A DNA stretch of 64,000 nucleotides, taken from CAZLLV01 sp964560325 (GTDB lineage: Bacteria > Acidobacteriota > Thermoanaerobaculia > Multivoradales > DATKCC01). Of the stretch, positions 44,603 through 56,121 are shown one piece after another. The translations under genes were made by a program, and so were the position numbers. The stretch spans positions 1-64,000 of the forward strand of contig CAZLLV010000561.1 in assembly GCA_964560325.1 (NCBI GenBank), read 5' to 3'. Position 1 is the first letter of the stretch, and every line of letters starts with the position of its first letter. The notes below the pieces were generated by a model. That model was given only the letters and a program-made list of their open reading frames with translations, was not told the DNA's origin and made no database searches.

Positions 44603-46618
44603 CTACCCCAGCTCCTTCAGGATAGCGTCCGCGGCCTTGAGCGCCAGCGCCGCCAGAGTCAGGGTGGGATTCGCCGTCGTGATCGTCGGGTAGTTGCCGC
44701 TGCCGACCATGAACAGGTTGGGGTGGTCCCAGGAGCGTTGGTCGGCGTCGAGCACGCTGTCCGAGGCGCTGGTGCCCATGACCGTCGTGCCCACGACGTG
44801 GCCGGAGCCGAAGTACTGGAAGCCTTTCGGCACCCCGTTCGCCGACTGGGGCAGGTTGGTGACCTCCGGGGTCTTGAGCTCCGGCGGCAGGTCTTCGAAG
44901 ATCTTGCGCCACTCCGGCTTCAGCGGGAACCACTTCGGGTTCGCGACCAGCTCGCCGTCCGCCCCTTGCACCTCGGCGACGTTCTGGACGTAGCTCCGCA
45001 CACCCATCCGCTGGTAGACCTGGCGGGCGAAGATCTCGGCGTAGACGAAGCCGAGCTTGGTGTAGTCCGACAGGTCGTAGTGGATCACCGGACGGGGCAG
45101 GCCCAGCCCGTCGGTGAGGCTCCCGCCGCCTTCGAGGTCGGTCGAGAGGGTGACCCGGTTCGACCGTTCGGCCGACTGCTCCACCAGGAAGCCCATCCGC
45201 CACTGGCGGGTGAAGGCGTCGTTGAGCTTCGCCACCAGCGCGTCGCCGAAGAGCTGCTGCCCGTTCGGGTTGAGCTGGCTCGCGTTCGTGCCGTTCACGA
45301 AGTCGCCGACGGTGGTCCACGGATCGCCGATCGAGAAGTTCCAGCCCTCGTTGCCGATCTCGACCCGCCACGCCGCCCGTTCGGAGCGGAACGGCCCGTC
45401 GCGCAGCGTCTCGATGCCGCTGGTCGAGAGCGGGCCGCGGAAGCCCCAGGCCGGCTGAGGGAAGAGCGACCAGGTGAGGTAGAGCGGGTGATCCATCAGG
45501 TTCCGGCCGACCATGTCGGAGGAGTTGGCGACGCCGTTCTCGAGGCCGGCCTGATCGCCCCGCCGGGACATGAGGAGGAGCTTCGGGGTCTCGATGGCGT
45601 GGGCCGCGAGGACGTAGAGGGTGCCGGTGGCGGTCGCCTCGGTCTTGGTGATCGTGCCGCCGTCCTGCTGCCACTTCAGGTACTCGATCCCGGTCACGGC
45701 GCCGTTCTCGCCCACCACCACACGGGTCGCGACCGCCTGCGGGATCACCGTGGCGCCCGCCTGCTTCGCCTCCGACAGGGTGACGGTACCGTCGTACTTG
45801 GCCTGGATCGGGCAGATCGGGATGCAGTTGGTGTTGCCGGCGCAGGTGCGGCGGCTGTCGAAGGGCTGGCTGTTGCGCCCCTGGGGCGTCGGTGTGACCT
45901 TCGATGCCTGGTCCGGGGGGAACCCGACGTAGCCGGTCACGCCGTCGACGCTCGCCGCCACCGCGTCGTCGACCAGCGTGAGCGGGATCTCCTGCATCGG
46001 GTACTGGTAGTCCTTCGGCTCGTACTCGAGACCGATCGAGCCGAGGTCCTGCTCCTGGACCCGCGCATCCGCCGCCACGCCGATCGACTCCTCGGCCCGG
46101 TCGTAGTAGGGCAGCAGCGCGTCGACCCCGAACGGCCAGTCCCGCTCCACGCCGTAGACGCTCTCCATCTCGAAGTCGTGCTCGAGGAAGCGGAGGCTGG
46201 TGCCGAGCCAGTGCCAGGTGGTGCCGCCGGCCACCCTCTCGTAGGTGCTGGCGAAGGGGTGCGGACCCTTCTGGAGGAGGTAGCTCTTCGTCGGGTCGTA
46301 GATGAAGGCGGTCGGGTCGGTCTTCACCTTCTCCGGCCAGCCGGGCTCGACGTTCGAGCCGAAGGTGGCGAAGATGGTGGCGCGCGGCGTCGCCTCCTCG
46401 AACGGGTTCGAGCCTTCGAGGGGCGGGTAGGGGCTCTCCGGCGTCTTCGCCGAGGCGAGGAAGAAGTTCTCCAGGTAGGCCTCGCGGTTCGTGGGGGGCG
46501 TCTCCGGCCCGGCTTCGAGGATCAACACGCTCTTGCCCGCCTTGGCGAGCTCGCGCGCGACCAGGGTGCCGCCGATGCCGGCGCCGACGATGACGACGTC
46601 GTAGTGCGTGCCGCTCAC
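44603..46618 (-). CDS. GMC-family FAD-dependent dehydrogenase, large subunit
   Basis: A 671-residue GMC oxidoreductase. The FAD loop VVIVGAGIGGTLVARELAKAGKSVLILEAGPE lies at residues 8-39. Other features are a WHWLGTSLRF site near 130, CAGNTNCIPICPIQAKYDG (about 262) as in gluconate-type GMC enzymes, the catalytic His in GSGHVVGTTVMG (about 605) and Asn in ANPTLTLAAL (about 650). It oxidises a sugar or alcohol on the periplasmic side and passes electrons to the cytochrome c encoded upstream. GTG start (GTGA overlap). No signal peptide is seen; export may depend on the small subunit. Confidence 0.9.
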   Translation of the reverse strand: MSGTHYDVVIVGAGIGGTLVARELAKAGKSVLILEAGPETPPTNREAYLENFFLASAKTPESPYPPLEGSNPFEEATPRATIFATFGSNVEPGWPEKVKTDPTAFIYDPTKSYLLQKGPHPFASTYERVAGGTTWHWLGTSLRFLEHDFEMESVYGVERDWPFGVDALLPYYDRAEESIGVAADARVQEQDLGSIGLEYEPKDYQYPMQEIPLTLVDDAVAASVDGVTGYVGFPPDQASKVTPTPQGRNSQPFDSRRTCAGNTNCIPICPIQAKYDGTVTLSEAKQAGATVIPQAVATRVVVGENGAVTGIEYLKWQQDGGTITKTEATATGTLYVLAAHAIETPKLLLMSRRGDQAGLENGVANSSDMVGRNLMDHPLYLTWSLFPQPAWGFRGPLSTSGIETLRDGPFRSERAAWRVEIGNEGWNFSIGDPWTTVGDFVNGTNASQLNPNGQQLFGDALVAKLNDAFTRQWRMGFLVEQSAERSNRVTLSTDLEGGGSLTDGLGLPRPVIHYDLSDYTKLGFVYAEIFARQVYQRMGVRSYVQNVAEVQGADGELVANPKWFPLKPEWRKIFEDLPPELKTPEVTNLPQSANGVPKGFQYFGSGHVVGTTVMGTSASDSVLDADQRSWDHPNLFMVGSGNYPTITTANPTLTLAALALKAADAILKELG

Positions 46619-47313
46619 GACCGGCCCCCTTCTTCGGTAGCCGCGGTCTCCGGGGCGGCGGCGAAGTCGGACGGGCTCCGTCCCCCCTTGCCCTGCCCCA
46701 GCACAGAGAGGGCCGGCCGTAGCGGCGCGGCGTCGATCGTCTCGGCCGCGGCGGCGGTTCGCAGCGACGGTGGCGACTGTGGCGAGGGCGGCGGGTTGCC
46801 GGTGAAGTCGGAGAGCGGCGGCGGCTCCTTCGTCCAGTAGCCGTAGGTCCAGGGGCTGTAGCCCATGGCGTGGCTCTGCATCACCTGCCAGGCGAGCCCG
46901 CGGATGTACGCCTGGTCGCTGACGACCGACTCGAAGGCGCCCGGCTCGATCGGGTACCAGTACCCCAAGTACCAGAGCCGCATCACCGAGCGCGCGGCGG
47001 CGGCCCGCGCCTCGCTCCCTGAGGAGCTGCCGGGGTCGAGGAGCTGCTCGCCGATCGTCCGGCGCTCCTCGGCGCTCATCTCGGAGACCGGCTTGCCGCC
47101 GGCGATCTCCTGGGCGAGCTTCGCGTACAGGGCGAGGAGGTCGTCGAAGGCCGCGCCCGCGCCCTGCTGCGCGGCGTCGAACAGCGTCTGCTTCAGGTTC
47201 ACCGGGTCGAGGCTGGGGGCGATGGTGCCGGCGGCGAAGCCGGTGAGGAGCGCCGACATCTGCACGAAGTCGTCCATCGCCGACGAGCCGCCGGTCGGGG
47301 TGGGATCGCTCAT
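46615..47313 (-). CDS. Small subunit-like protein of the GMC dehydrogenase operon
   Basis: A 232-residue protein between the cytochrome and GMC genes. The N-terminal 130 residues are helical (AMDDFVQMSALLTGFAAGTIAPSLDP, FDDLLALYAKLAQEIAGGKP, RSVMRLWYLGYWYP) and resemble small subunits of membrane-bound sugar dehydrogenases (gluconate 2-dehydrogenase subunit 3 type). The rest is Pro/Ala-rich and disordered. No Tat motif is visible. It overlaps the upstream stop by TGATG and the downstream GTG by GTGA. The role as small subunit is inferred from context. Confidence 0.65.
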   Translation of the reverse strand: MSDPTPTGGSSAMDDFVQMSALLTGFAAGTIAPSLDPVNLKQTLFDAAQQGAGAAFDDLLALYAKLAQEIAGGKPVSEMSAEERRTIGEQLLDPGSSSGSEARAAAARSVMRLWYLGYWYPIEPGAFESVVSDQAYIRGLAWQVMQSHAMGYSPWTYGYWTKEPPPLSDFTGNPPPSPQSPPSLRTAAAAETIDAAPLRPALSVLGQGKGGRSPSDFAAAPETAATEEGGRS

Positions 47314-48800
47314 CACTGGGCCCTTTCGAGGAGGTAGGTGAAGTCGGAGAAGCTCTCCTGCCCCTCGGCCATGGTGGCGTTCAGGTGGCAGTGCGTGCAG
47401 CTCGACGAGGCTTGGGGCACGGTGCCCTGGATGTAGGTCTCGAGCGTGGTGTTGCCCAGGAACGCGGGCGCCGGCCTGCCGGTTTCGTCCACCGGGTTCA
47501 GCGGCTTGCACCAGTTGTTGGCCGCCGACGGCGCGGTCGGGTCGGAGCCGCTCGCGTCGGTCGGCCACTGGGTCGAGATCAGCTCGTAGTGCTGCCAGAC
47601 GGTGCCGCCGAGGAGGCCCTGGACCTTCGCGTTCAGATCCTTCGTGGCGGCGGTGATCGGGATCTGCCGCACCACCTGGCTCTTGCCGGCGTTCGAGGTC
47701 ACCGGCTGGAGGTGCGGGTCCCAGGGCTGGGGCGGCGGCTCGTTGACGGCGTTGCAGTCGTCGCAGCCGACCTGGTAGAAGCTGTAGCTCCCCGGCTCGG
47801 TCTCGTGCCCCCGGGTGGGCACGTTGTCGACCTGCTCGAAGGTCGCCCAGAGCCACTGCGGGTCGTTCTGGGTCTTGGTCACCAGGTGGAGGCCGACCAG
47901 CCCGAGGAGTCGCCGGTCGCAGGTCGTCGGGCCTTCGCCGGTGGCGGGGGTCAGCACCAGGGCGTCGGTCTTGTGGAAGCGGGAGGGATCGTCCCCGGCG
48001 GCGGGGTCGAGCACCTTCCAGGCGCTCTTGACCATGATCGCGCCCTGCTGGCCGTCCTCGGGGCAGGTCTCGCCGTTCGGGTCGCCGTCGCAGCCGCAAG
48101 GGAACTCGACCCTTTTGCCGGCGGCCGCGAAGGCCGCCTGGCCGGCGCGGCTGTAGAGATCGTTGTCCCGGATGTACTGGTACATCGGCCGGTTGACGGT
48201 GATCCCGAAGCGGGCGTAGTGGCCGTTCACGTCGATCAGCGGGCCCGACTCGAACGGCTCGAGCGCGGCCTCGAAGACGATCGGCTGCTTGCCCACCTGG
48301 ACGAAGACCCGCTCGCCCGCCTCGCCCTGGCCTTCGCAGGCGGGCGGGAGCGGGGCGTGGGGCGGCGGCTGGCCAGCGGGCCAGTCGGGAGGCTCGGCGC
48401 CGCCCGCGAGGAACAGGTCCCCCTCGTTCGGCCAGCTCTCCCAGAGGGTCACGTTGTCGCCGTCCCGGTCGCCGAAGCCGCCGGAGGGGCTGTGGGAGAG
48501 GGCGAGGAAGCTGTTCCAGGAGAAGACGTCGAAGTCGCACTGGAGACTGTCGAGCGTGATCGTCTGCTGGAACGTCGGGGTCTTGGGGAGATCGGTCCCC
48601 ACGGTCACCGGCTGGGGCGTTCCGCCGCAGACGACGTCGACGGAGGAGGATGGGGTGCCGCTCAGCTCCGCCATCGGCTCCTCCGGCCGGACTCCGGGGT
48701 CCGCGGGGCCGGCGGTCCGGCCACAGCTCACCGCGAGCACCAGCAGCGCGGCGAGCACCGCGGTACCGGTCGAGCCCGCACGCCGAAACGGCTCTCTCAT
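47313..48800 (-). CDS. Lipoprotein with C-terminal CxxCH heme-c site
   Basis: A 495-residue protein. A lipoprotein signal (hydrophobic run then VLAVSCGR, Cys at about 26) leads into a long beta-rich domain with Cys pairs (CGCDGDPNGETC, GCDDCN). The C-terminal 30 residues carry a single heme-binding CTHCH (about 466). It is probably the electron acceptor of the GMC dehydrogenase encoded downstream and a client of the ccm system. The conserved CTHCHLNATM ending is typical of this group. The ATG has GAGGAGG upstream and a TATAGT -10 within an inverted repeat. Confidence 0.78.
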   Translation of the reverse strand: MREPFRRAGSTGTAVLAALLVLAVSCGRTAGPADPGVRPEEPMAELSGTPSSSVDVVCGGTPQPVTVGTDLPKTPTFQQTITLDSLQCDFDVFSWNSFLALSHSPSGGFGDRDGDNVTLWESWPNEGDLFLAGGAEPPDWPAGQPPPHAPLPPACEGQGEAGERVFVQVGKQPIVFEAALEPFESGPLIDVNGHYARFGITVNRPMYQYIRDNDLYSRAGQAAFAAAGKRVEFPCGCDGDPNGETCPEDGQQGAIMVKSAWKVLDPAAGDDPSRFHKTDALVLTPATGEGPTTCDRRLLGLVGLHLVTKTQNDPQWLWATFEQVDNVPTRGHETEPGSYSFYQVGCDDCNAVNEPPPQPWDPHLQPVTSNAGKSQVVRQIPITAATKDLNAKVQGLLGGTVWQHYELISTQWPTDASGSDPTAPSAANNWCKPLNPVDETGRPAPAFLGNTTLETYIQGTVPQASSSCTHCHLNATMAEGQESFSDFTYLLERAQ

Positions 48801-48818
48801 GGCTCCTCCTCGTCTTCG

Positions 48819-48851
48819 TTCGCTTTCCTCCGACTATACACGGAAAGCGAA
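48819..48851 (-). promoter_or_regulatory. Promoter embedded in a 10-bp inverted repeat ahead of the GMC operon
   Basis: TTCGCTTTCC (48819-48828) and GGAAAGCGAA (48842-48851) are perfect inverted repeats. Between them on the minus strand lies TATAGT (48833-48838), a 5/6 match to a -10 element. The repeat may be an operator, or the terminator of the upstream ABC-F gene, or both. Confidence 0.6.
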
Positions 48852-48868
48852 AGTGCGAGGATGCGCCG

Positions 48869-50833
<1,965 letters not shown>

Positions 50834-51057
50834 CGGGGATCTCTCTAGGGTGCGTCGGAGGTGCGTAGCGGTGGAGACGAGGGAACGGGCCCGGGGCCAT
50901 GACTCCAACCGGCCGCCGGGGGCGCTGTATTTCGGCCCGGAGCCAGTGAGCCGTCCAGAGGCCGGATCACTGGAGTCGATCTTGCACGAAGTGGGGGCCG
51001 ATCGAGCCGCTCACGACTCGACCGCGTGCCGAGGCGTCGTTTCGTCCTCGCTCCCCG

Positions 51058-53565
51058 ATGGTCCGCAAAGCGCCCACGCCCAGACAGCCCTCCCTCCCGC
51101 GGCGCGCCCTCCACCGGGCTCTCGCCGCCTGGCGCCATCCGCGCACACGGCGGCGCCTGTTGCTCGCCGGCGGGGCGGTCGTTCTCGTCGTCGGCGCGCT
51201 CCTCGCGTGGGGGCTCTGGCCGTACTGGCAGCTCTCCGGCCAGTTCGACGACGTGCCGGCACGGCAGCCGTCGCGCCTCTACGGCCGGGCGCCGGTCGTC
51301 GAGACGGGCGAGCTGATCGACCTGGAGCGCATCCTCGGGCTGCTCGCGGACGAGGGGTACCGTCCGCTGGAGGAAGGGGCACGCGCCGCGCCCGGCCGTT
51401 ACGAGCGCGCAAACGGCACCCTCACGATCTACCAGCGCGTCTTTCCGACGCCCGAGGGGACGGCCGGCGGTCTGCCGCTGACGATCCGCCTGAACGGCCA
51501 GCGGGTGAGCGCGCTCGAGATCGGCGGCGAGCCGGTCGAGCGCGCCTGGCTCGATCCGCCGCTCATCGCCTCCTACTACGGCTCCGACCTGAAGGAGCGC
51601 AAGCCGGTGCGGGTCGACGACCTGCCGGAGGATCTGGTGGCGGCGATCCTGGCGGCCGAGGACGATGCGTTCTTCCGCCACGCAGGCCTCTCGCCCTCCG
51701 GCATCCTGCGGGCGGTCTGGGTCAACGTGCGCGGCGGCGAGGTGAGCCAGGGGGGCAGCACCCTCACGCAGCAGCTCGTCAAGAACCTCTACCTCTCTCA
51801 CGAGCGCACGTTCTCGCGCAAGACGCGCGAGGCGATCCTGGCGGTCTTCCTGGAGCTGCGCTACTCGAAGCGGTCGATCCTCCAGGCGTACCTGAACGAG
51901 ATCTACCTGGGAGGCGCGGGCGGGGTGAACCTGATGGGCGTGGGTGCCGCTTCGCGCGCGTTTTTCGGCAAGGACCCGGCGCAGCTCGACCTCGCCGAGG
52001 CGGCGCTCCTCGCCGGCGTCATCCGGTCGCCCGCGAACTACTCGCCGATCCACCACCCGGAGCGGGCGAAGGGGCGGCGCGACTGGGTGCTCGAGCGGAT
52101 GGTGGAGACCGGGGCGATCGAGCCGGAACGGGCCGAGCGGGCGCAGGCGGAGCCGGTGCGCACCAACCCGGAGCCGGTGGTCCGCCGGCGGGCGCCGTAC
52201 TTCGCCGACCTGGTGGTGGAGGAGGCGGCGCGCCGTTACGGCATCGAGCACCTCGAAGACGGCGGCTACCTCCTCCTCTCGACGCTCGACTGGCCGGGGC
52301 AGGAGCAGGCCGCCGAGGCGGTCGGCTGGGGCCTGGAGGCGCTCGAGAACGGCTGGGAGAAGGGCAATCAGCGCTCGGAGGGACCCCTCCAGGCGGCGCT
52401 CGTCTCGATCGACCCGCGCGACGGCGACATCCTCGCCTACGTCGGCGGGCGCGACTACTCGGCGAGCCAGTTCGACCGCGCGAGCCAGGCCCGGCGCCAG
52501 GCCGGCAGCGCCTTCAAGCCGGTCGTCTTCGCCGCCGCCTTCGAGCGCGGCCAGGCGTCGCCCGCGACACTGATCGAGGACTCGCCGCTGACCGTCCGGC
52601 TGCCCAACCAGACCTGGTCGCCGGAGAACTACGACCGGCAGTTCCACGGCTGGGTGCGCGCGCGCACCGCGCTCGAGCAGAGCTACAACGTGGCGACCGC
52701 GCGACTCGCCCTCCAGACCGGCCTCGAGAACGTGGTCGAGACCGCCCGCCAGATGGGGATCGACGCGCCCCTCGACCCGGTGCCCGCCCTCGCCCTCGGC
52801 GCCTTCGAGGTCACGCCGCTCGAGCTCTCCGAGGTCTACGCCACGCTCGCGACCGGCGGTCTGCGCCCGGAGATCCACGGCCTGGAGGCGGTCTACGATC
52901 GGGAGGGCCGGCGGATCGACGGCCTTGCGCTGCCCGCGCCCGAGCAGGCGATCACGCCGGAGACCTCCTACCTCGTGACCGCGCTCCTGATGGGAGTGCT
53001 CGACCACGGGACCGCCGCCGGCGCCCGGACGCAGGGGCTTCGCGGGCCGCTCGCGGGCAAGACCGGAACCACCAACGGGCGGCGCGACAACTGGTTCGGC
53101 GGCTACTCGCCGGAGCGGAGCACCGTCGTCTGGGTCGGCTACGACGACAACGCCCAGACCCGTATGTCCGGCTCGCGGGCGGCGGTGCCGATCTGGACCC
53201 GCTTCACCATCGCCGTCCGGCCCCCGGGCGGCTACTCCCGCTTCGAAGCGCCGCCGAACGTGACCACCGCGCTCATCGATCCCGAGACCGGGCAGCTCGC
53301 CACCGACGACTGCCCCTCGACGCTGGTCGAGGTCTTCCGGCACGGCCAGGTGCCGGACCAGATCTGCGAGCGCCACAGCTACGAGCGCTGGTGGGAGGGG
53401 GACGGCGACGAGTACGGGGAGGACGAGGACTGGCGCGAGCGGCGTGAGCGCGACCGCGGCAAGGTCCGCCGCTGGCTCGACCGGGTCTTCGGCGGCAAGG
53501 AGGAACCGGAGGAAGAAGAGTACGAGCCGCCGCCGGGCGACGCACCGCTCGAAGACGCGGCCTGA
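51058..53565 (+). CDS. mrcB: Bifunctional penicillin-binding protein 1 (transglycosylase/transpeptidase)
   Basis: An 835-residue class A PBP with one N-terminal anchor (about 40-60). A UvrB-domain-like region precedes the GT51 glycosyltransferase (about 180-370): EDDAFFRHAG with the catalytic Glu at about 201, GGSTLTQQLVKNLYL and YLNEIYLG. The transpeptidase (about 420-740) has GSAFKP (Ser at about 483), SYN (about 541) and KTGTTNG (about 667). It polymerises and cross-links peptidoglycan. The C-terminal 60 residues are charged and cytoplasm-like in composition (acidic/Arg), though topologically periplasmic. The PBP1b-type order and UB2HLD-like N-terminal region support mrcB. Confidence 0.92.
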   Translation: MVRKAPTPRQPSLPRRALHRALAAWRHPRTRRRLLLAGGAVVLVVGALLAWGLWPYWQLSGQFDDVPARQPSRLYGRAPVVETGELIDLERILGLLADEGYRPLEEGARAAPGRYERANGTLTIYQRVFPTPEGTAGGLPLTIRLNGQRVSALEIGGEPVERAWLDPPLIASYYGSDLKERKPVRVDDLPEDLVAAILAAEDDAFFRHAGLSPSGILRAVWVNVRGGEVSQGGSTLTQQLVKNLYLSHERTFSRKTREAILAVFLELRYSKRSILQAYLNEIYLGGAGGVNLMGVGAASRAFFGKDPAQLDLAEAALLAGVIRSPANYSPIHHPERAKGRRDWVLERMVETGAIEPERAERAQAEPVRTNPEPVVRRRAPYFADLVVEEAARRYGIEHLEDGGYLLLSTLDWPGQEQAAEAVGWGLEALENGWEKGNQRSEGPLQAALVSIDPRDGDILAYVGGRDYSASQFDRASQARRQAGSAFKPVVFAAAFERGQASPATLIEDSPLTVRLPNQTWSPENYDRQFHGWVRARTALEQSYNVATARLALQTGLENVVETARQMGIDAPLDPVPALALGAFEVTPLELSEVYATLATGGLRPEIHGLEAVYDREGRRIDGLALPAPEQAITPETSYLVTALLMGVLDHGTAAGARTQGLRGPLAGKTGTTNGRRDNWFGGYSPERSTVVWVGYDDNAQTRMSGSRAAVPIWTRFTIAVRPPGGYSRFEAPPNVTTALIDPETGQLATDDCPSTLVEVFRHGQVPDQICERHSYERWWEGDGDEYGEDEDWRERRERDRGKVRRWLDRVFGGKEEPEEEEYEPPPGDAPLEDAA

Positions 53566-53581
53566 CGACGTTCGCGGGGAA

Positions 53582-53665
53582 CCTTTCGGAAGCGCTCTGC
53601 GTGTCGGGGGCGGGGGCGACGCGACCCCTCGCCCCGCACCCATCGAACCGACACCTTCCGAAAGG
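53582..53665 (+). promoter_or_regulatory. 11-bp inverted repeat masking the amidohydrolase ribosome site
   Basis: CCTTTCGGAAG (53582-53592) and CTTCCGAAAGG (53655-53665) are perfect inverted repeats 62 nt apart. The right arm contains the AAAGG ribosome-binding sequence of the gene starting at 53678. Pairing would hide it, or the arms may be binding sites. Confidence 0.45.
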
Positions 53666-53677
53666 ATTTCTCGCGAT

Positions 53678-55174
53678 ATGCCCGATCGACCCCGCACCCT
53701 CCGCCGTCTGCCGATCCTCCTGACCGTCGCCCTCCTCGCCGTCGGCTCTGCCTCGGCGAGCGCCGACCCACGGACCGCCGGTGTGCCCTCCGCGGCGCGC
53801 GCCGGCCTGGTGATCGACGACGTCCACGTGATCGACGTCAAGAGCGGCCGGGTCTCTCGGGACCGGGCGGTCGTCGTCCGGGACGGCCGGATCGAGCGGA
53901 TCGTCGCCGCGGGGACCGCGGTCGAGGCGGATCGGGTGGCGGACGCCGAGGGCGGGTACCTGATCCCCGGTCTCTGGGACACGCACGCGCACCTGCGCGC
54001 CGACGGCCTGCCCGACTGGATCACCACCGACTGGATGATGCCGCTCCTGCTCGCCCACGGCGTCACCGGCGTGCGCGACATGAAGTCGGGCTGCGACGGT
54101 CCGGAGGAGGTCGATCCCTGCCTGGCGAAGATGCGGCAGTGGCGGGACGCGGTCGAAGCCGGCGCGCTCGCCGGGCCTCGCATCCTCGCTCTCTCGAGCG
54201 CGTTCGTGAACCCGCCCTGGGAGTACGAGGTCACCGAGGAGCAGGCGCGCGGGATGACGCGCAAGCTCGCGGCCGACGGCCTCGACCTGATCAAGATCTA
54301 CACCCGCCTCTCCCCGGAGGCGCTGGGCTGGTTCGGTGACGAGGCGAAGAAGGTGGGCATCGCGATCGGCGGCCACGTGCCGCTCCGCGTCACCTCGATC
54401 GAGGCCTCGAACGCCGGCTTCCGGAGCATCGAGCACGCCCGAGCTTTCCTCTTCGACTGCTTCCCGGGCTCCGAGGCGTTCCGCGCCAGCGCCACGAGTC
54501 ACGATCCGCCGGTCGAGACGATGCGGGCGATGGTGGACGAGCACGACCCGGCGCTGTGCCGGGAGGTCTTCGAGGCCCTAGTGGAGAACGGCACCGCCTA
54601 CGTGCCGACCCACGTCACCCGCCGCATGGAGGCCTTCGCCGACGATCCGGCCTTCCGCGACGACCCGCGGAAGCGCTACCTGCCGCCGGCCCTCTGGGGC
54701 TCGTGGCAGTCGGACGCCGACCGGACGGTCGCGCTCGACCCGTCGCCGGAGGGCCGGCAGGCGATGCGCGGCTTCTACGAGACGGGCCTGGAGATCACCG
54801 GCGCGGCGCACCGGGCCGGCGTGACGGTGCTGGTCGGCACCGACGGCGGCGATACCTACGCCTTCCCGGGCTCCGGCGTCCACGACGAGCTGGGTGAGCT
54901 GGTGAAGGCGGGCCTGACGCCGGCCGAGGCGCTCCGCGCCGCCACCTCCGAGGCCGCGCGTTTCCTGGGACGGTCGGAGGATCACGGGAGCGTCGAGGTG
55001 GGCAAGGTCGCCGACCTGGTGCTCCTCACCGACAACCCGCTCGAATCGATCGACCACGTGCGACAGATCCGCGCTGTCGTCTTCGGCGGCGACTACCTCG
55101 ACCGCGAAAGGCTCGACGCGATGCTCGCGGGCGTCGAGGAGGCGGCGGAGCGGCCGCTCCAGGGCGGAAGCTGA
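53678..55174 (+). CDS. Exported amidohydrolase-family protein
   Basis: A 498-residue metal-dependent hydrolase with a signal peptide (about residues 9-30, ending SASADP). The TIM-barrel metal ligands are visible: DTHAHL (about 104-109), a carboxylated-Lys candidate in LIKIYTRL (about 208), GGHVP (about 230), RSIEHA (about 252), and GTDGGD (about 389). It resembles imidazolonepropionase-like/prolidase-type amidohydrolases common in Acidobacteriota. The substrate may be a peptide or cyclic amide. The start is fixed by the signal peptide and AAAGGA 11 nt upstream. Confidence 0.88.
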   Translation: MPDRPRTLRRLPILLTVALLAVGSASASADPRTAGVPSAARAGLVIDDVHVIDVKSGRVSRDRAVVVRDGRIERIVAAGTAVEADRVADAEGGYLIPGLWDTHAHLRADGLPDWITTDWMMPLLLAHGVTGVRDMKSGCDGPEEVDPCLAKMRQWRDAVEAGALAGPRILALSSAFVNPPWEYEVTEEQARGMTRKLAADGLDLIKIYTRLSPEALGWFGDEAKKVGIAIGGHVPLRVTSIEASNAGFRSIEHARAFLFDCFPGSEAFRASATSHDPPVETMRAMVDEHDPALCREVFEALVENGTAYVPTHVTRRMEAFADDPAFRDDPRKRYLPPALWGSWQSDADRTVALDPSPEGRQAMRGFYETGLEITGAAHRAGVTVLVGTDGGDTYAFPGSGVHDELGELVKAGLTPAEALRAATSEAARFLGRSEDHGSVEVGKVADLVLLTDNPLESIDHVRQIRAVVFGGDYLDRERLDAMLAGVEEAAERPLQGGS

Positions 55175-55239
55175 GCGCCCCGGCCCGCCGAGGGGCGGGG
55201 GGCGGTTAGACTCGGGCGGACCTTCGGGAGGTACTCGAG

Positions 55240-56079
55240 ATGCTCCGATTTTCGCTCCGCTCGCCCTCGGCGGCCGGCACCGCCGCGCTCGTCGCGCTCT
55301 GCCTCGCGGCGGGCACCGGCTGCGCCACCGCGCCGCAGCCGCCCCGGCCCGCGATCGACCTCGCCGGCTACGAGCTGGTAGACCTGACCTACTCGTTCGA
55401 CGAGGAGACCGTCTACTGGCCGACCTCGCCCTCCGGCTTCGAGCTCGAAGAGCTCGCGCACGGGCACACGGAGGGTGGCTGGTTCTACTCCTCCTACCGG
55501 CTCAGGACGCCGGAGCACGGCGGAACCCACCTCGATGCACCGATCCACTTCGCCGAAGGGCGCGACACCACCGACCGGGTGCCGCTCTCCCGCCTGATCG
55601 GACCGGCGGTGGTGATCGACGTGTCGGAGCAGGCGGCGGCCGATCCGGACTACCTGCTCGCCCCGGCCGACGTGGCGGCGTTCGAGGCCGAGCACGGCGA
55701 GGTGCCGGCGGGGTCGATCGTGCTGCTCCGCACCGGCTGGGGCGCGCGCTGGGGCGATCCGCTCCGCTACCTGGGCGACGACACGCCCGGCGACGCCTCG
55801 AACCTCCACTTCCCGTCGTACGGCGAGGAGGCGGCCCGGCTGCTGGTCGAGGAGCGGGGCGTGGCGGCGATCGGGGTCGACACCGCGAGCATCGACCGCG
55901 GCGCGTCGACCGACTTCCGGGTCCACCAGGTAGCCGCCGCCGCCAACGTTCCGGGCCTCGAGAACGTCGCGCACCTCGACCGCCTGCCGCCGACCGGCGC
56001 CTGGGTGATCGCCCTGCCGATGAAGATCGGCGGCGGCTCCGGCGGCCCGGTGCGGATCGCCGCGCTCGTGCCGCGGTAG
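55240..56079 (+). CDS. Exported cyclase-family (kynurenine formamidase-like) lipoprotein
   Basis: A 279-residue protein with a lipoprotein signal (LAAGTGCATAP, Cys at about 28). The cyclase family (PF04199) core follows: LVDLTYSFDEETVYWP (about 46-61), the metal-binding HGGTHLDAPIHF (about 91-102), a VLLRTGWGARW loop (about 163) and GVDTASIDRG (about 210). Metal-dependent amidase or dehydratase activity is likely; most homologues open kynurenine or lactone-like rings. GGGAGG lies upstream of ATG 55240, and a TAGACT -10 box ends 27 nt upstream of it. Confidence 0.86.
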   Translation: MLRFSLRSPSAAGTAALVALCLAAGTGCATAPQPPRPAIDLAGYELVDLTYSFDEETVYWPTSPSGFELEELAHGHTEGGWFYSSYRLRTPEHGGTHLDAPIHFAEGRDTTDRVPLSRLIGPAVVIDVSEQAAADPDYLLAPADVAAFEAEHGEVPAGSIVLLRTGWGARWGDPLRYLGDDTPGDASNLHFPSYGEEAARLLVEERGVAAIGVDTASIDRGASTDFRVHQVAAAANVPGLENVAHLDRLPPTGAWVIALPMKIGGGSGGPVRIAALVPR

Positions 56080-56121
56080 CGGACGATCGGAGGCGTAGGG
56101 CCGGTCGATCGACGTTTGCCG

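Noticed and set aside
50845..54294. 1149-codon minus-strand frame opposite PBP1 and the amidohydrolase
   Set aside because: Pure antisense of two well-supported genes; biased composition.
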